A stretch of 64,000 nucleotides of DNA from DASUPK01 sp963831605 (GCA_963831605.1 CAWHQR010000002.1:558001-622000), one strand, 5' to 3'. Positions 1 through 8,927 are shown, counted from the first letter of the stretch. Numbers and translations are program-made. The notes: generated from the sequence alone by a model not told the origin.

Positions 1-720
1 CGCCGGCTCGAGGGCGAAGCGCAGCAGGCGCTGGGCCTCCTGGCCCGGCAGGCGAACGTCCGCGCCCAGGACCAGCCCGCTCGCCGCGGCGGCGAAGGAG
101 GCGAAAGCCTCGGAGAGCTCGGCGAGGGAGCCCCAGCGGGAATGATGGTCGAGCTCGAGGTTGGTGACCACCGCGACCTCGGGCCGGAGCTTCAGGAAGC
201 TGGCGTCGCTCTCGTCCGCCTCCGCGACGACCCATTCGCCATCCCCCCAGCCCGCGTTGGTGGGCGCACCATCCGCCCCGGCGCCGGGCAACTCTCCCCC
301 GAGAAAGAAGGCCGGATCCGCCCCGGTCTCGCGAAGGGCCCAGATGCACATCGCCGCCGTGGTGGTCTTGCCGTGGGTGCCGGCGATCGCCAGCAGGCGG
401 CGCTGCGCGCAGAGCTCGGCGAGCAGCTCGCCGCGGTGGATCACGCGTTGGCCGCGCTCGCGGGCCTGCGCCAGCTCGGGGTTGTCCTCGGGCACGGCGG
501 TGGAGACGACCACCTCCGCGTCCGGGGGAACCTGGGCGGCGTCGTGCCCGAGGTGGGGGTCGATGCCGGCCGCCCTCAGACGCTCCATATATGAGGACTC
601 GGCGCGGTCGGACCCGCTCACCTCGGCGCCGAGCCTGCGGCAGACGAGGGCGAGCCCGCTCATTCCGGCTCCGCCGATCGCGATGAAGTGGAGCCTGCGC
701 CCGCTGATCGGCTCAGCCAT
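1..720 (-). CDS. murC: UDP-N-acetylmuramate--L-alanine ligase MurC (N-terminal 240 codons; runs off the window)
   Basis: MurC adds L-alanine to UDP-MurNAc, the first amino acid of the peptidoglycan stem peptide, in the cytoplasm. Translated from the ATG at 720, the protein opens with the Rossmann-type stretch IAIGGAGMSGLA, then has the Mur ligase P-loop GTHGKTTT near residue 112. ADESDASF and TNLELDHH, both typical of MurC, follow. The frame stays open to base 1, so roughly the C-terminal half is missing because of the window edge, not a mutation. The start overlaps the end of murG by 8 bases, which fits translational coupling as the last visible gene of the dcw operon. Confidence 0.96.
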   Translation of the reverse strand, partial: MAEPISGRRLHFIAIGGAGMSGLALVCRRLGAEVSGSDRAESSYMERLRAAGIDPHLGHDAAQVPPDAEVVVSTAVPEDNPELAQARERGQRVIHRGELLAELCAQRRLLAIAGTHGKTTTAAMCIWALRETGADPAFFLGGELPGAGADGAPTNAGWGDGEWVVAEADESDASFLKLRPEVAVVTNLELDHHSRWGSLAELSEAFASFAAAASGLVLGADVRLPGQEAQRLLRFALEPA

Positions 721-1804
721 CGGCGGCCCTCAGGACCTCGCTCGCGATGCGCTCTGCCGCGTCCGGCTTGGCCAGCCGCCGCGCCGCGACGCTCATCTCC
801 CGCAGGTGGTCCTCGTCCCCGAGGAGCTCAGCGATGGTTGCGCTCAGCCGGTCAGCGGTCAGGTCGGCGTCCGCAATCACGACCGCCGCGCCGCCGTCGG
901 CCACCCAGCGGGCGTTCGTGGTCTGGTGATCGGCCGTCGCATGCGGATAGGGAACCAGGATGGCTGGGCGGCCGGCCGCGGCGATCTCCATGACCGAGCC
1001 CCCGGAGCGGGCGACCACCAGGTCCGCGGCGGCCAGTACGTCACCGAGATCGGGCTCGTACTGCAACAGCGTGTACCGCTCCGGCCTGCCCGCTTCATCC
1101 CAGCGGCGGCGCAGCTCCGGATAGTCGCGCCGGCCGACGATGTGGAGCACCCAGGGCTGTCCCACGTGGTCGCCGTGCAGGCGCGTGAAGGCCTCGAACG
1201 CCGCCAGGTTGATCGACAGCGCGCCCAGGCTGCCTCCCACGACCGTGACGCAGTCGGCGGGCTCGGGGATGCCGAAGCGCCGCCGGGCGACCGTCGCGTC
1301 GGCCTCCAGGACCGCGCGGGGCACCGGGCGGCCGGTCACCACATAGGGGCCGCCGTCTCGGCCTGGGATCGGGAAGGCGAGACAGATGCGCTCGGCGCGT
1401 CGGGCGAGCATCCGGTTGGCGAGGCCGAGGTGACTATCCGACTCGGTCAGAACGAGGGGCAGACCCATCCGGACGGCGGCCAGGCCCACGGGACCGGCCA
1501 CGTAGCCGCCGCCTCCCAGCACGACATCCGCCCCTCGGCGCTTCAGGACGCTGCGGGCGGCGCCCACGGCGCGACCGGCGCGCCAGGCCGCGCGCACCGC
1601 CTTGAGGGGATTCCGGCGGTCCAGGCCGCTGACGCGCAGGAAGTCGATCTCGTACCCGGCCGCGGGAACGAGATCCGCCTCGGCGCGCTCGCGCGTCCCG
1701 AGGAAGCTGACCTCGGCGCCCTCAGCCCGAAGCGCGTCGGCGACGGCGATCGCCGGTACGACGTGCCCCGCCGTGCCGCCGGCCGCTATCACGACTCGTG
1801 CCAC
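713..1804 (-). CDS. murG: MurG, UDP-GlcNAc:undecaprenyl-pyrophosphoryl-MurNAc-pentapeptide GlcNAc transferase
   Basis: MurG turns lipid I into lipid II at the inner face of the membrane. The protein has the N-terminal loop AAGGTAGHVVPA, the second glycine-rich loop GGSLGALSIN, and the UDP-GlcNAc-binding segment RSGGSVMEIAAAGRP, in the family's usual order. I start it at the GTG at 1804 because GGAGAAAG lies about 10 bases upstream and the start falls just before the conserved core. A TTG at 1843 would add 13 unconserved residues. With the GTG start the protein is 363 residues, a normal length. It overlaps ftsW by 83 bases, which is unusually long. Confidence 0.95.
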   Translation of the reverse strand: MARVVIAAGGTAGHVVPAIAVADALRAEGAEVSFLGTRERAEADLVPAAGYEIDFLRVSGLDRRNPLKAVRAAWRAGRAVGAARSVLKRRGADVVLGGGGYVAGPVGLAAVRMGLPLVLTESDSHLGLANRMLARRAERICLAFPIPGRDGGPYVVTGRPVPRAVLEADATVARRRFGIPEPADCVTVVGGSLGALSINLAAFEAFTRLHGDHVGQPWVLHIVGRRDYPELRRRWDEAGRPERYTLLQYEPDLGDVLAAADLVVARSGGSVMEIAAAGRPAILVPYPHATADHQTTNARWVADGGAAVVIADADLTADRLSATIAELLGDEDHLREMSVAARRLAKPDAAERIASEVLRAADG

Positions 1805-3026
1805 CCGCGCGCTTTCTCCTTCTGTCGTTTCCGCCGTCGACAACGCGCAGTCTCGCAGGGCTCGCGGCCGTGCCGCGGCCGGAGCCGGACCGCGAAGACG
1901 CCTGCGCGGGTCGGCGCGCCACGTTCAGGATCAGTCCCGCCGCAGCGAGCGTGATCACGAGACTCGTCCCTCCATAGGAGACGAACGGCAATGGAACCCC
2001 CGTGAGCGGCGCCAGGCCGAGCACGGCGAACAGATTGAGGGCCGCCTGGGCCAGGATCAGGGAGGTGAGGCCCGCGGCGAGCAGCTTGCTGAAGCGATCG
2101 CGCGCCCGGTGCGCTGCGCGCAGGCCCGCGTAGCCGAAGATCCCGAAGAGTCCGACGAGCACGAACATCCCCACGAGTCCCAGCTCCTCGCCGATCACCG
2201 CGGCGATCATGTCGGTGTGGGCCTCCGGCAGGTACGAGGCCTTCTGGACGCTCTCCCCCAGTCCCACTCCCGTCAGCCCGCCGGAGCCGATCGCAATCGT
2301 CGCCTGCTTCGCCTGGAACCCGGCGCCGCTGGTGTCGCTGTTCGGATGAAGGAAGCCGGTGAGGCGCGCCTCCTGGTAGGGGTGAATGGCGATCATCACC
2401 ACGGCGAGGAACGCGATCAGAGCGCCGACCGGCGCCAGCGTCCGCGGCTTGACGCCTGCGAGGAAGAGGACGCAGCAGACGCTGGTGGAGACCACGATCG
2501 CGGTGCCCAGGTCGGGCTCCTTGGCGATCAACAGGACGGACAGCCCGACCATCAGTAGGTACGGGCCCAGGCCGGCGAGCGTCCGGACGCGCTTCGGCTC
2601 GGTTGAGAGCAGGTAGGCGCCGTAGAGGACGATGGCGATCTTCGCGAGCTCGGAGGGCTGGAACTGCACGAAGCCGCCGCCGATCCAGCGCTGCGCGCCG
2701 TTGACGGTGGTGCCAACGCCGGGCAGCAGCACGGCGAAGAGCAGGATCAGGGAGCCGACCAGGATCAGCGGGGTCAGCGGCTTCGCCGCCGCCACTCCGC
2801 GCACCGACGCGACCCGCATCACCAGCAGGCCGATCGCGCCGAAGATCACGGTGCGCTCGAGGTAGTAGAAGCCGTTTCCGCCGCTGTTCAGCAGCGAGCG
2901 CGCCGAGCTGGCGCTGAAGACCATCACCGCGCCGAAGGCGAGCAGGCAGAGAGTCGCCGTGAGCAGCAGCGAGTACTCCAGCGGCGGTGGCGCCGGCTGG
3001 CGGGTCTTCGTGGTGTTCGCGCTCAC
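1722..3026 (-). CDS. ftsW: FtsW, SEDS-family septal peptidoglycan glycosyltransferase
   Basis: FtsW is the membrane lipid II polymerase that works with FtsI at the division septum. The 434-residue protein has about ten hydrophobic segments and typical SEDS motifs: NGAQRWI near residue 108, FQPSELAKI, KEPDLGTA, and the C-terminal GVPLPFVSYGGTS. The start is GTG, overlapping the murD stop in a GTGA. The last ~60 residues form an Arg/Gly/Ser-rich tail, the end of which is encoded over the murG start. Other actinobacterial FtsW proteins also carry basic tails, but the overlap with murG makes a shifted stop possible here. Confidence 0.95.
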   Translation of the reverse strand: MSANTTKTRQPAPPPLEYSLLLTATLCLLAFGAVMVFSASSARSLLNSGGNGFYYLERTVIFGAIGLLVMRVASVRGVAAAKPLTPLILVGSLILLFAVLLPGVGTTVNGAQRWIGGGFVQFQPSELAKIAIVLYGAYLLSTEPKRVRTLAGLGPYLLMVGLSVLLIAKEPDLGTAIVVSTSVCCVLFLAGVKPRTLAPVGALIAFLAVVMIAIHPYQEARLTGFLHPNSDTSGAGFQAKQATIAIGSGGLTGVGLGESVQKASYLPEAHTDMIAAVIGEELGLVGMFVLVGLFGIFGYAGLRAAHRARDRFSKLLAAGLTSLILAQAALNLFAVLGLAPLTGVPLPFVSYGGTSLVITLAAAGLILNVARRPAQASSRSGSGRGTAASPARLRVVDGGNDRRRKRAGGTSRDSGRRHGGARRTGDRRRRRASG

Positions 3027-4396
3027 CTCAGCCCCTCCACCAGCGCGCGGAACCGGTCGCCGCGCTCCTCGAAGTCCCTGAAGGCGTCAAAGCTCGCGCA
3101 GGCGGGCGAAAGCAGGACGACCTCGCCCCGCTCGGCATCGGACCGGGCCTCCGCCACGGCGGTCTCGAGCGTGCCCGCCTCGGAGATTCGAACTCCGCGC
3201 TCCGCCGCCGGCGCGAGGTCAGCCGCCAGGCGCTCGGCCGCCTCTCCGATCAGATAGACGGCGACGCAGCGGTCAGCGACCGCCTCCGTGAGCGGAGCGA
3301 AGCTCTCCTGCTTCGCCCGGCCACCGGCTATCAGTCGGACTCCGTCGTCGAACGCCCGGACGCCCGCCACGGCGGAGGCGACGTTGGTCGCCTTGGAGTC
3401 GTTGACGTAGAGGACTCCGTCGAGCTCCCGGACCCGCTCGAGCCGGTGGGCGACTCCGCGGAAGGTCCGCAGCCCCTCGGCCACGGCGTCGCGCGGGAGC
3501 CCGGAGGCGAGCGCCGCCGCGGCGGCCGCCATCGCGTTCTCGACGTTGTGGGAGCCGAGCAGCTGGAGCTCCTCGGCACGAAGCAGCGGCTCGTCGGCCG
3601 CGAAGATGACGCCGTCCCGCATGCTGAGCTCGCAGTCCGGATCGGCCGACTCTCCCTCCACCGGGCAGAAGCGGATGCGGCGCGCGCAGCCGCCGAGGTC
3701 GCGGTCGCGGAGCTCCGGGGTATCGCCGTTGTAGACGGCTGCGTCGTCGTTGCCCTGGTTGGCGAAGATCCGAAGCTTCGCCTCGAGGTATGCCTCGAGG
3801 GTGCCGTGACGGTCGAGGTGGTCAGGCGCGAGATTGATGAAGACCCCGCACTCCGGCGAGAAGTACTCGGTGTCCTCGAGCTGGAAGCTGGATGCCTCGC
3901 AGACGACCGTCGCGTCCGCATCGATCGTCCCGACGAGAGCGGCGAGCGGTGTGCCGACGTTCCCCGCCACCGCGACCGGGCGGCCCGCGGTTCGATGCAG
4001 ATGGCCGATCAGCTCGGTCGTGGTCGTCTTGCCGTTGGTGCCGGTGACGGCGCAGAAGGCGTTCGGGATCAACCGCCAGGCGAGCTCGAGCTCGCCGGTG
4101 ACCTCGGTCCCGCGCTCCCGCGCGGCCCGCACCACGGGTGCGTCCTGGGGCACGCCGGGGCTCTTCACCACCGTTCGGGCACGATCGAGTTGCCGTGTTC
4201 CGTCCACGCCCAAACTGACTTCGACGCCCACGCCCTCGAGCCCTGCCGCCTCCTCGGGCGCGCCCGAATCCACCCCGATCACGGTCTCGCCACGCCCGGC
4301 GAGCACACCCGCGATGGCCGCACCGGAGCGCGCCAGGCCCACCACCAAAAAGGGCCCTTCGGGCAGCGGGGGACGCGGCTTCTCGCCTGGGTTCAC
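3023..4396 (-). CDS. murD: MurD, UDP-N-acetylmuramoyl-L-alanine--D-glutamate ligase
   Basis: MurD adds D-glutamate to UDP-MurNAc-L-Ala. The 457-residue protein has the N-terminal nucleotide-binding segment LVVGLARSGAA, the P-loop VTGTNGKTTTTELIG, the ligase motif NLAPDHLDRHG, YVNDSKATN, and the C-terminal LLSPACASFD typical of MurD. The start is a GTG at 4396 and the end overlaps ftsW by four bases. A 217-base gap containing an inverted repeat separates it from mraY upstream, the only large gap in this part of the cluster. Confidence 0.96.
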   Translation of the reverse strand: MNPGEKPRPPLPEGPFLVVGLARSGAAIAGVLAGRGETVIGVDSGAPEEAAGLEGVGVEVSLGVDGTRQLDRARTVVKSPGVPQDAPVVRAARERGTEVTGELELAWRLIPNAFCAVTGTNGKTTTTELIGHLHRTAGRPVAVAGNVGTPLAALVGTIDADATVVCEASSFQLEDTEYFSPECGVFINLAPDHLDRHGTLEAYLEAKLRIFANQGNDDAAVYNGDTPELRDRDLGGCARRIRFCPVEGESADPDCELSMRDGVIFAADEPLLRAEELQLLGSHNVENAMAAAAAALASGLPRDAVAEGLRTFRGVAHRLERVRELDGVLYVNDSKATNVASAVAGVRAFDDGVRLIAGGRAKQESFAPLTEAVADRCVAVYLIGEAAERLAADLAPAAERGVRISEAGTLETAVAEARSDAERGEVVLLSPACASFDAFRDFEERGDRFRALVEGLR

Positions 4397-4468
4397 ATAA
4401 CCATGTTCGCCCTCGGGAGCTCACTCCCTTCGTGCGTGAGCCCGCCTGGCGAAGGGGAAATCCGGGCG

Positions 4469-4509
4469 ATTGGCGACTTACTGGCGCTATGCGACAGGAA
4501 CTCGCCAAT
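4469..4509 (-). promoter_or_regulatory. Inverted repeat in the mraY-murD intergenic gap
   Basis: ATTGGCGA at 4469-4476 is the exact reverse complement of TCGCCAAT at 4502-4509, with 25 bases between. It sits about 70-115 bases upstream of the murD GTG, inside the 217-base gap after mraY (4397-4613). No run of T follows, so it does not look like an intrinsic terminator. It could be an operator or a leader-RNA stem for the murD-ftsW-murG-murC part of the operon. Apart from this repeat I see nothing in the gap. Confidence 0.35.
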
Positions 4510-4613
4510 TCCATCCTTCTTGGCGTGTTCCCGCGGAATAGCCGAGGAAAGGCGCCAACCGTGGCGAGACCCGCCGGCCGGACCGCTGCTTTCCAAGGGG
4601 ACTGTCTCGGAGC

Positions 4614-5591
4614 CTACGTCCCGATCGACTGCTGATACAGCGTGAAGCCGATGCCCGAGCAGACCGCGGCGATGATCCAGAAGCGGAGCATGATCTTCGT
4701 CTCCGACCACGCCATCAGCTCGAAGTGGTGATGGACCGGGGCCATCAGCAACACCCGGCGGCGGAACGCCTTGAAGGCGGCCACCTGGAGCGCGACCGAG
4801 AGCGCCTCGATCACGAAGATGCCGCCGGTGATGATCAGCAGGATCTCGGTCTGCGTCATCACGGCTAACGCCCCGATCGCACCACCCAGCCCGAGCGAGC
4901 CGGTATCCCCCATGAAGATCGATGCCGGGAAGGCGTTGAACCAGAGAAAGCCGATGCAGCCGCCGACGAAGCAGGCGGAGAGCAGCGAGAGGCTGTGCTG
5001 GCCCGTCGTGATGAAGGTGATCGCGGTGTAGGCGAGCAGGACGATCGCGCAGCAGCCCGCAGCCAGGCCATCGAGACCGTCGGTGAGGTTGACCGCGTTG
5101 GACGACCCCGCGATCACCAGGAAGACGACGATCGGGTAGATCCAGTCGGGGATGTCGAGGGAGGCGTGGGAGATGCGCAGCTCGAGGCTCGACTCGAGGC
5201 CGACCGAATGCCGCGCGACGTACCAGAGTCCCACCGCGAGCGCCGCCTGCATCGCCAGCTTGTACCGGGCGGAGAGGCCGAGCGAGCGGCGCCGCGTGAT
5301 CTTCAGGTAGTCGTCCGCGAAGCCGATCAGCGCGCAGCCGAGCGCCACGCCGAAGACCGCGAGGCTCTGCGTGTCGCGGTTCGAGAGGACCAGATAGGGA
5401 ATCGCGACCGCCGTGAAGATGATCAGGCCGCCCATCGTCGGCGTGCCGGCCTTTTCGTGATGCTCCTCCGGGCCCTCCTCGCGGATCTGCTGGCCGAACT
5501 CGCGCAGCCGCAGGTACTCGATGAACTTCGGGCCGAGGAAGATGCAGATCAGCATCGCGCCCATCGCTGCGATCAGGATCTCGCCGAGCAT
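4614..5591 (-). CDS. mraY: MraY, phospho-MurNAc-pentapeptide translocase
   Basis: MraY joins UDP-MurNAc-pentapeptide to undecaprenyl phosphate to give lipid I. The 325-residue integral membrane protein has ten hydrophobic segments. It carries the family motifs FADDYLK (Asp pair for Mg2+), NAVNLTDGLDGLAAG, FMGDTGSLGLGG, and the C-terminal VHHHFEL. The ATG at 5591 shares one base with the murF stop and is preceded by GGAGGG, so translation is coupled to murF. Confidence 0.97.
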   Translation of the reverse strand: MLGEILIAAMGAMLICIFLGPKFIEYLRLREFGQQIREEGPEEHHEKAGTPTMGGLIIFTAVAIPYLVLSNRDTQSLAVFGVALGCALIGFADDYLKITRRRSLGLSARYKLAMQAALAVGLWYVARHSVGLESSLELRISHASLDIPDWIYPIVVFLVIAGSSNAVNLTDGLDGLAAGCCAIVLLAYTAITFITTGQHSLSLLSACFVGGCIGFLWFNAFPASIFMGDTGSLGLGGAIGALAVMTQTEILLIITGGIFVIEALSVALQVAAFKAFRRRVLLMAPVHHHFELMAWSETKIMLRFWIIAAVCSGIGFTLYQQSIGT

Positions 5592-6955
5592 TAGCCCTCC
5601 TGCAGCTTCTCGGCGACCCGCTCGAGGCCGACCGCCCGCGAGCCCTTGACCAGGACGGCGTCGCCCGGGCCCAGCGCTTCGGCGAGGGCGTCGGCGGCGG
5701 CCTCGGCGTCGGCGACGTGCCGGTCGGGCTCATAGGCCTCGGCCAGCTCGCCGACCCCGATGATCAGCTCCACCCCGCGCTCCCGGGCGTGCCTGCCGAT
5801 CTCACGGTGGTACGCGGCCGCCTCGGGCCCCAGCTCCCGCATCTCGCCCAGCACCGCGAGCCGCCGGCCCCCCGCGTCCAACGTGGCGAGGTGGTCGAGC
5901 GCCGCCCGCATCGAGACCGGGTTGGCGTTGTAGGAGTCATTGATCAGGATGGCGTTCCCCGGGAGCTCCACCAGCTCCCCACGGAGGCGCGAGAAGACTA
6001 TCCCGGGCGCCCGATCCGCCATCTCAGCCAGTGGATATCCGAGCGCCAGCCCCGCCGCGATCGCCGCCAGCGCATTGTCGAGGTTGTGCGCCTCGACGAA
6101 GGGGAGCTTGAACGCCTGCTCCCCCTCGGGCGTGCGTACGAGGGCGTCGGTCTCCCCCGCCTCGGCGAGGACCCAGGTCGCCTCGACGTCGCCGCCGGCG
6201 CCGAAGCGAAGGAGCTTCGAGGCGCGCTGCAGGTGCGACTCGAGCGGCCCCGGATCCGCGGGGACGACCGCGGTGCCTCCTTCCCGGAGCCCGTCGATGA
6301 TCTCTGCCTTCGCCGCCGCGATCGCCTCGATCGAGCCGAGGAGCTCGACGTGGACCGGCCCGACGTTCGTGATCACGCCGACGTCGGGAGCCGCGATCGC
6401 GCAGAGCTCCGCGATCTGGCCCGGCCCCCGCATTCCCATCTCGAGCACCAGCACGTCGGTTCCCTCCGGGGCCGCCAGAACCGCGAGCGGCAGCCCGATC
6501 TCGGTGTTGTAGTTCTCCGGGCTCGCCTGCACCTCGGCCGGGAGCAGGGTCCGGCAGATGTCCTTGACCGACGTCTTGCCTGTCGAGCCGGTGATCCCGA
6601 CGACCTGCGCGTCGAGCTCGGTGCGCCAGCCCCGCGCGAGCGACTGGAGCGACGCGAGGGGATCGGCGGAGCCGAGGATCCACCCCGCCCCGTCGAGAGC
6701 CGCACCGGCGCGGCGCTGGGCGGCCAGCTCGCGCCCCCACTGCGCGCCGACGAGGATGCCCCAGGCCCGGTCCCGGAGCGCTGCCGCGCCGAACTCGCCG
6801 CCGTCCGCTCGCTCGCCTGGAAGCCCGACGAACAGATCGCCCTCGCGAACCTCGCGCGAGTCGATCACCGCTCGGGTCGGGCCGCCCTCGTCGCCTTGGG
6901 CAAGCACCTCGGCCCCCGCCATGGAGGCGAGACGGTCGCCGTCGAGGCCTATCAA
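5591..6955 (-). CDS. murF: MurF, UDP-MurNAc-tripeptide--D-Ala-D-Ala ligase
   Basis: MurF completes the pentapeptide precursor by adding D-Ala-D-Ala. The 454-residue product has the N-terminal uridine-binding motif VIDSREVREGDLFVG, the P-loop ITGSTGKTSVKD, the metal-site region EMGMRGPGQI, NVGPVHVELLGS, and the C-terminal NDSYNANPVSM. The start chosen is a TTG at 6955 whose last bases overlap the murE stop. The first in-frame ATG, at 6922, would cut into the beginning of the conserved N-terminal domain, so the TTG seems more likely. Confidence 0.95.
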   Translation of the reverse strand: MIGLDGDRLASMAGAEVLAQGDEGGPTRAVIDSREVREGDLFVGLPGERADGGEFGAAALRDRAWGILVGAQWGRELAAQRRAGAALDGAGWILGSADPLASLQSLARGWRTELDAQVVGITGSTGKTSVKDICRTLLPAEVQASPENYNTEIGLPLAVLAAPEGTDVLVLEMGMRGPGQIAELCAIAAPDVGVITNVGPVHVELLGSIEAIAAAKAEIIDGLREGGTAVVPADPGPLESHLQRASKLLRFGAGGDVEATWVLAEAGETDALVRTPEGEQAFKLPFVEAHNLDNALAAIAAGLALGYPLAEMADRAPGIVFSRLRGELVELPGNAILINDSYNANPVSMRAALDHLATLDAGGRRLAVLGEMRELGPEAAAYHREIGRHARERGVELIIGVGELAEAYEPDRHVADAEAAADALAEALGPGDAVLVKGSRAVGLERVAEKLQEG

Positions 6956-8463
6956 GTCGCCGAGCCTGTCCTGAGCTTGCGGAGCTCGTCGCGGGCGACG
7001 TCGCGGTCGTCGAACGGGATCTTCCGGCCGTCCTCGAACTCCTGGCCCTGCTCGTGCCCCTTGCCGGCGATCACCACCAGGTCGCCCTCCTCGGCCCGGC
7101 CGAGCGCCGAGGCGATCGCCGCCCTGCGGTCGGCGTCGATCAGCACCTCGGCGTGAGGGCTCTCGGGGATCCCCTCGCGGATCTGCTCGATGATCGCTCC
7201 CGGGTCCTCCGAACGCGGATTGTCCGAGGTCACCACGGCGACGTCGGAAAGCTCAGCCCCCGCCCTTCCCATCAGCGGCCGCTTCTCGCGATCTCGATCC
7301 CCCCCGCATCCGAACACGGAGATCAGCCGGCCGCCGGTGAGGCGCCGGGCGGCACCGAGGACGTTCTCCAGCGAATCCGGCGTGTGCGCGTAGTCGACGA
7401 TCACGCCGAAGGGCTGTCCCTCGTCGATCGACTCGAACCGGCCGGGGACCTGCTCGGCGGACGCCAGGGCCGCCGCGGCCTCGCGCAGGTCAAGCCCGAG
7501 GGCGTACGCGACGGCCAGCGCAGCGAGGGCGTTCGAGACGTTGAAGTCACCCGGAAGAGGCGTCTGCACCTCGATCTCGCCATCCGGCGACAGGCAGAGA
7601 AATCGCGAGCCGCTCGGGTCGAATGTGACGCCGCGCGCGCTCAGGTCGGCGTCGCCGCCTGCGGCAGAGAAGGTGACGCAATCGCCGCCGTCCCCGGTGG
7701 AGAGCTCGCCCGCGAGCCGCTGTCCATAGGAGTCATCGAGATTGACGACGGAGATGCCGCCCTCCAGCTCGATCAGCGGCGCCCCGCCCTCCCCCGAGAA
7801 GAGCAGCCGCTTGGCCGCGAAGTAGTCCTCCATGTCCGCGTGGAAGTCGAGGTGGTCCTGGCTCAGGTTGGTGAACACCTTGACCGCGAAGTGGATCGCG
7901 TCGGCCCGGTGCAGGACGAGCGCGTGTGAGGAGACCTCCATGGCACAACCGTCGTCGCCCGACTCGAGCATGCGCGCGAACGTCCGCTGGAGGTCGATCG
8001 CCTCGGGCGTCGTCCGCTCGACCTCCTCGACCTGGCCGCCGACGATCTGGCGCACCGTCCCGAGCAGCCCGCACTGGCGGCCGGCCGACTCCAGCAGGTG
8101 CCTGACCAGGAAGGCCGTCGTGGTCTTCCCGTTGGTGCCCGTGATTCCGACGACGGTGAGCTCGGAGGTCGGATCCTTGTTGAAGGCCGCGGCGACCGGC
8201 GCCATTGCGGCCCGGGCGTCCTCCACCTGCGCCTGCGGCACGTCGAGATCGAGCGGCCGCTCCACGACCAGCGCCGAGGCGCCGGCCTCGACCGCGGCGG
8301 GGGCGAAGTCGTGGCCATCGGTCTTCTCGCCCGGGAAGCAGAAGAACAGCGTCCCCTCGGCAACCCGCCGGCTGTCGTAGGCGAGATCGCGGACGTCCAC
8401 GGACGGATCGCCGCGCAGATCGGCGGCGACGCCGGCAGCTCTCAGCAGCTCGCTCAGCTCCAT
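6952..8463 (-). CDS. murE: MurE, UDP-MurNAc-L-Ala-D-Glu--meso-diaminopimelate ligase
   Basis: MurE adds the third residue of the stem peptide. The 503-residue protein has the N-terminal motif YDSRRVAEGTLFFCFPG, the P-loop ITGTNGKTTTAFLV, TTPEA, NLSQDHLDFH and VDYAHTPDSLENVL. The specificity motif DNPRSEDP is present, and DNPR is the signature of meso-diaminopimelate-adding enzymes, which indicates A1-gamma-type peptidoglycan. The ATG at 8463 has no good ribosome-binding site. A -10-like TAGAAT (minus strand, 8473-8478) ends 9 bases upstream, so the mRNA may be leaderless and a second promoter may drive the murE-murC half of the cluster. Confidence 0.96.
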   Translation of the reverse strand: MELSELLRAAGVAADLRGDPSVDVRDLAYDSRRVAEGTLFFCFPGEKTDGHDFAPAAVEAGASALVVERPLDLDVPQAQVEDARAAMAPVAAAFNKDPTSELTVVGITGTNGKTTTAFLVRHLLESAGRQCGLLGTVRQIVGGQVEEVERTTPEAIDLQRTFARMLESGDDGCAMEVSSHALVLHRADAIHFAVKVFTNLSQDHLDFHADMEDYFAAKRLLFSGEGGAPLIELEGGISVVNLDDSYGQRLAGELSTGDGGDCVTFSAAGGDADLSARGVTFDPSGSRFLCLSPDGEIEVQTPLPGDFNVSNALAALAVAYALGLDLREAAAALASAEQVPGRFESIDEGQPFGVIVDYAHTPDSLENVLGAARRLTGGRLISVFGCGGDRDREKRPLMGRAGAELSDVAVVTSDNPRSEDPGAIIEQIREGIPESPHAEVLIDADRRAAIASALGRAEEGDLVVIAGKGHEQGQEFEDGRKIPFDDRDVARDELRKLRTGSAT

Positions 8464-8472
8464 CCCGACGCG

Positions 8473-8482
8473 ATTCTAGGAT
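8473..8482. promoter_or_regulatory. Overlapping divergent -10 elements between murE and the small membrane gene
   Basis: Only 26 bases separate the murE ATG (minus, 8463) from the GTG at 8490 (plus). The minus strand reads TAGAAT across 8473-8478 and the plus strand reads TAGGAT across 8477-8482. Each lies about 7-9 bases from its start codon, the spacing expected of leaderless actinobacterial promoters. The two promoters would share bases and probably exclude each other. This rests on motif reading alone, with no transcript data. Confidence 0.45.
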
Positions 8483-8489
8483 TTGTGCG

Positions 8490-8927
8490 GTGAGGGACTA
8501 CAACGCCGACGAGAAGATCGACTGGCACGACTACTACCTCGAGGCGCTCACCCCCGTCCAGACGGTCAGCGTGAGGCTCGGGAACGTCCTCTTCACGCCG
8601 ATCTCGGCGCTCCTGCACACGATCTGGTTCGCCCTCTGGTTGTCCCTCGGGCTGGACATCAACCTGCTCACGCTGATCGTCAGCCTCGAAGCGATCTACA
8701 TCACCCTCTTCATCGGCCTCGGCCAGAAGCTCCAGGACAAACGCTCTGCGATTGAGGCACAGGCCGACAAGAAGACCGCCGAGCACGCCGAGGCTCATCG
8801 CGAGCAGCTCGCCGAGCAGCAGGCCGAGATGCTCAAGCAGAACACCGAGATCACCGAGCGGATCGACAAGCTCACCGAGCAGATCCACCGACACCTCGGC
8901 ATCGAGGGCAAGCCGGGCGCCGGCTAG
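8490..8927 (+). CDS. Small two-helix membrane protein with a coiled-coil tail (DUF1003-like)
   Basis: The 145-residue protein starts at GTG 8490. It has two hydrophobic helices at about residues 33-52 and 58-75, then a charged Glu/Gln/Lys-rich helix (about 80-135) rich in AEHAEAHREQLAEQQAE-type heptads that should form a coiled coil. The layout, two membrane spans followed by a cytoplasmic coiled coil, resembles DUF1003 proteins, but the similarity is only general. It is the one plus-strand gene inside the minus-strand dcw cluster, and its stop overlaps the ftsI stop by four bases. A role in envelope or division biology is suggested only by location. Confidence 0.8.
   Translation: MRDYNADEKIDWHDYYLEALTPVQTVSVRLGNVLFTPISALLHTIWFALWLSLGLDINLLTLIVSLEAIYITLFIGLGQKLQDKRSAIEAQADKKTAEHAEAHREQLAEQQAEMLKQNTEITERIDKLTEQIHRHLGIEGKPGAG

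Noticed and set aside
142..594. Plus-strand frames over the mur/fts cluster (for example 142-594, 161-1954, 2987-4645, 5717-7156).
   Set aside because: They are antisense to clear mur/fts genes and show only Arg/Gly/Ala/Asp-rich composition of high-GC shadow frames, with no domain motifs.
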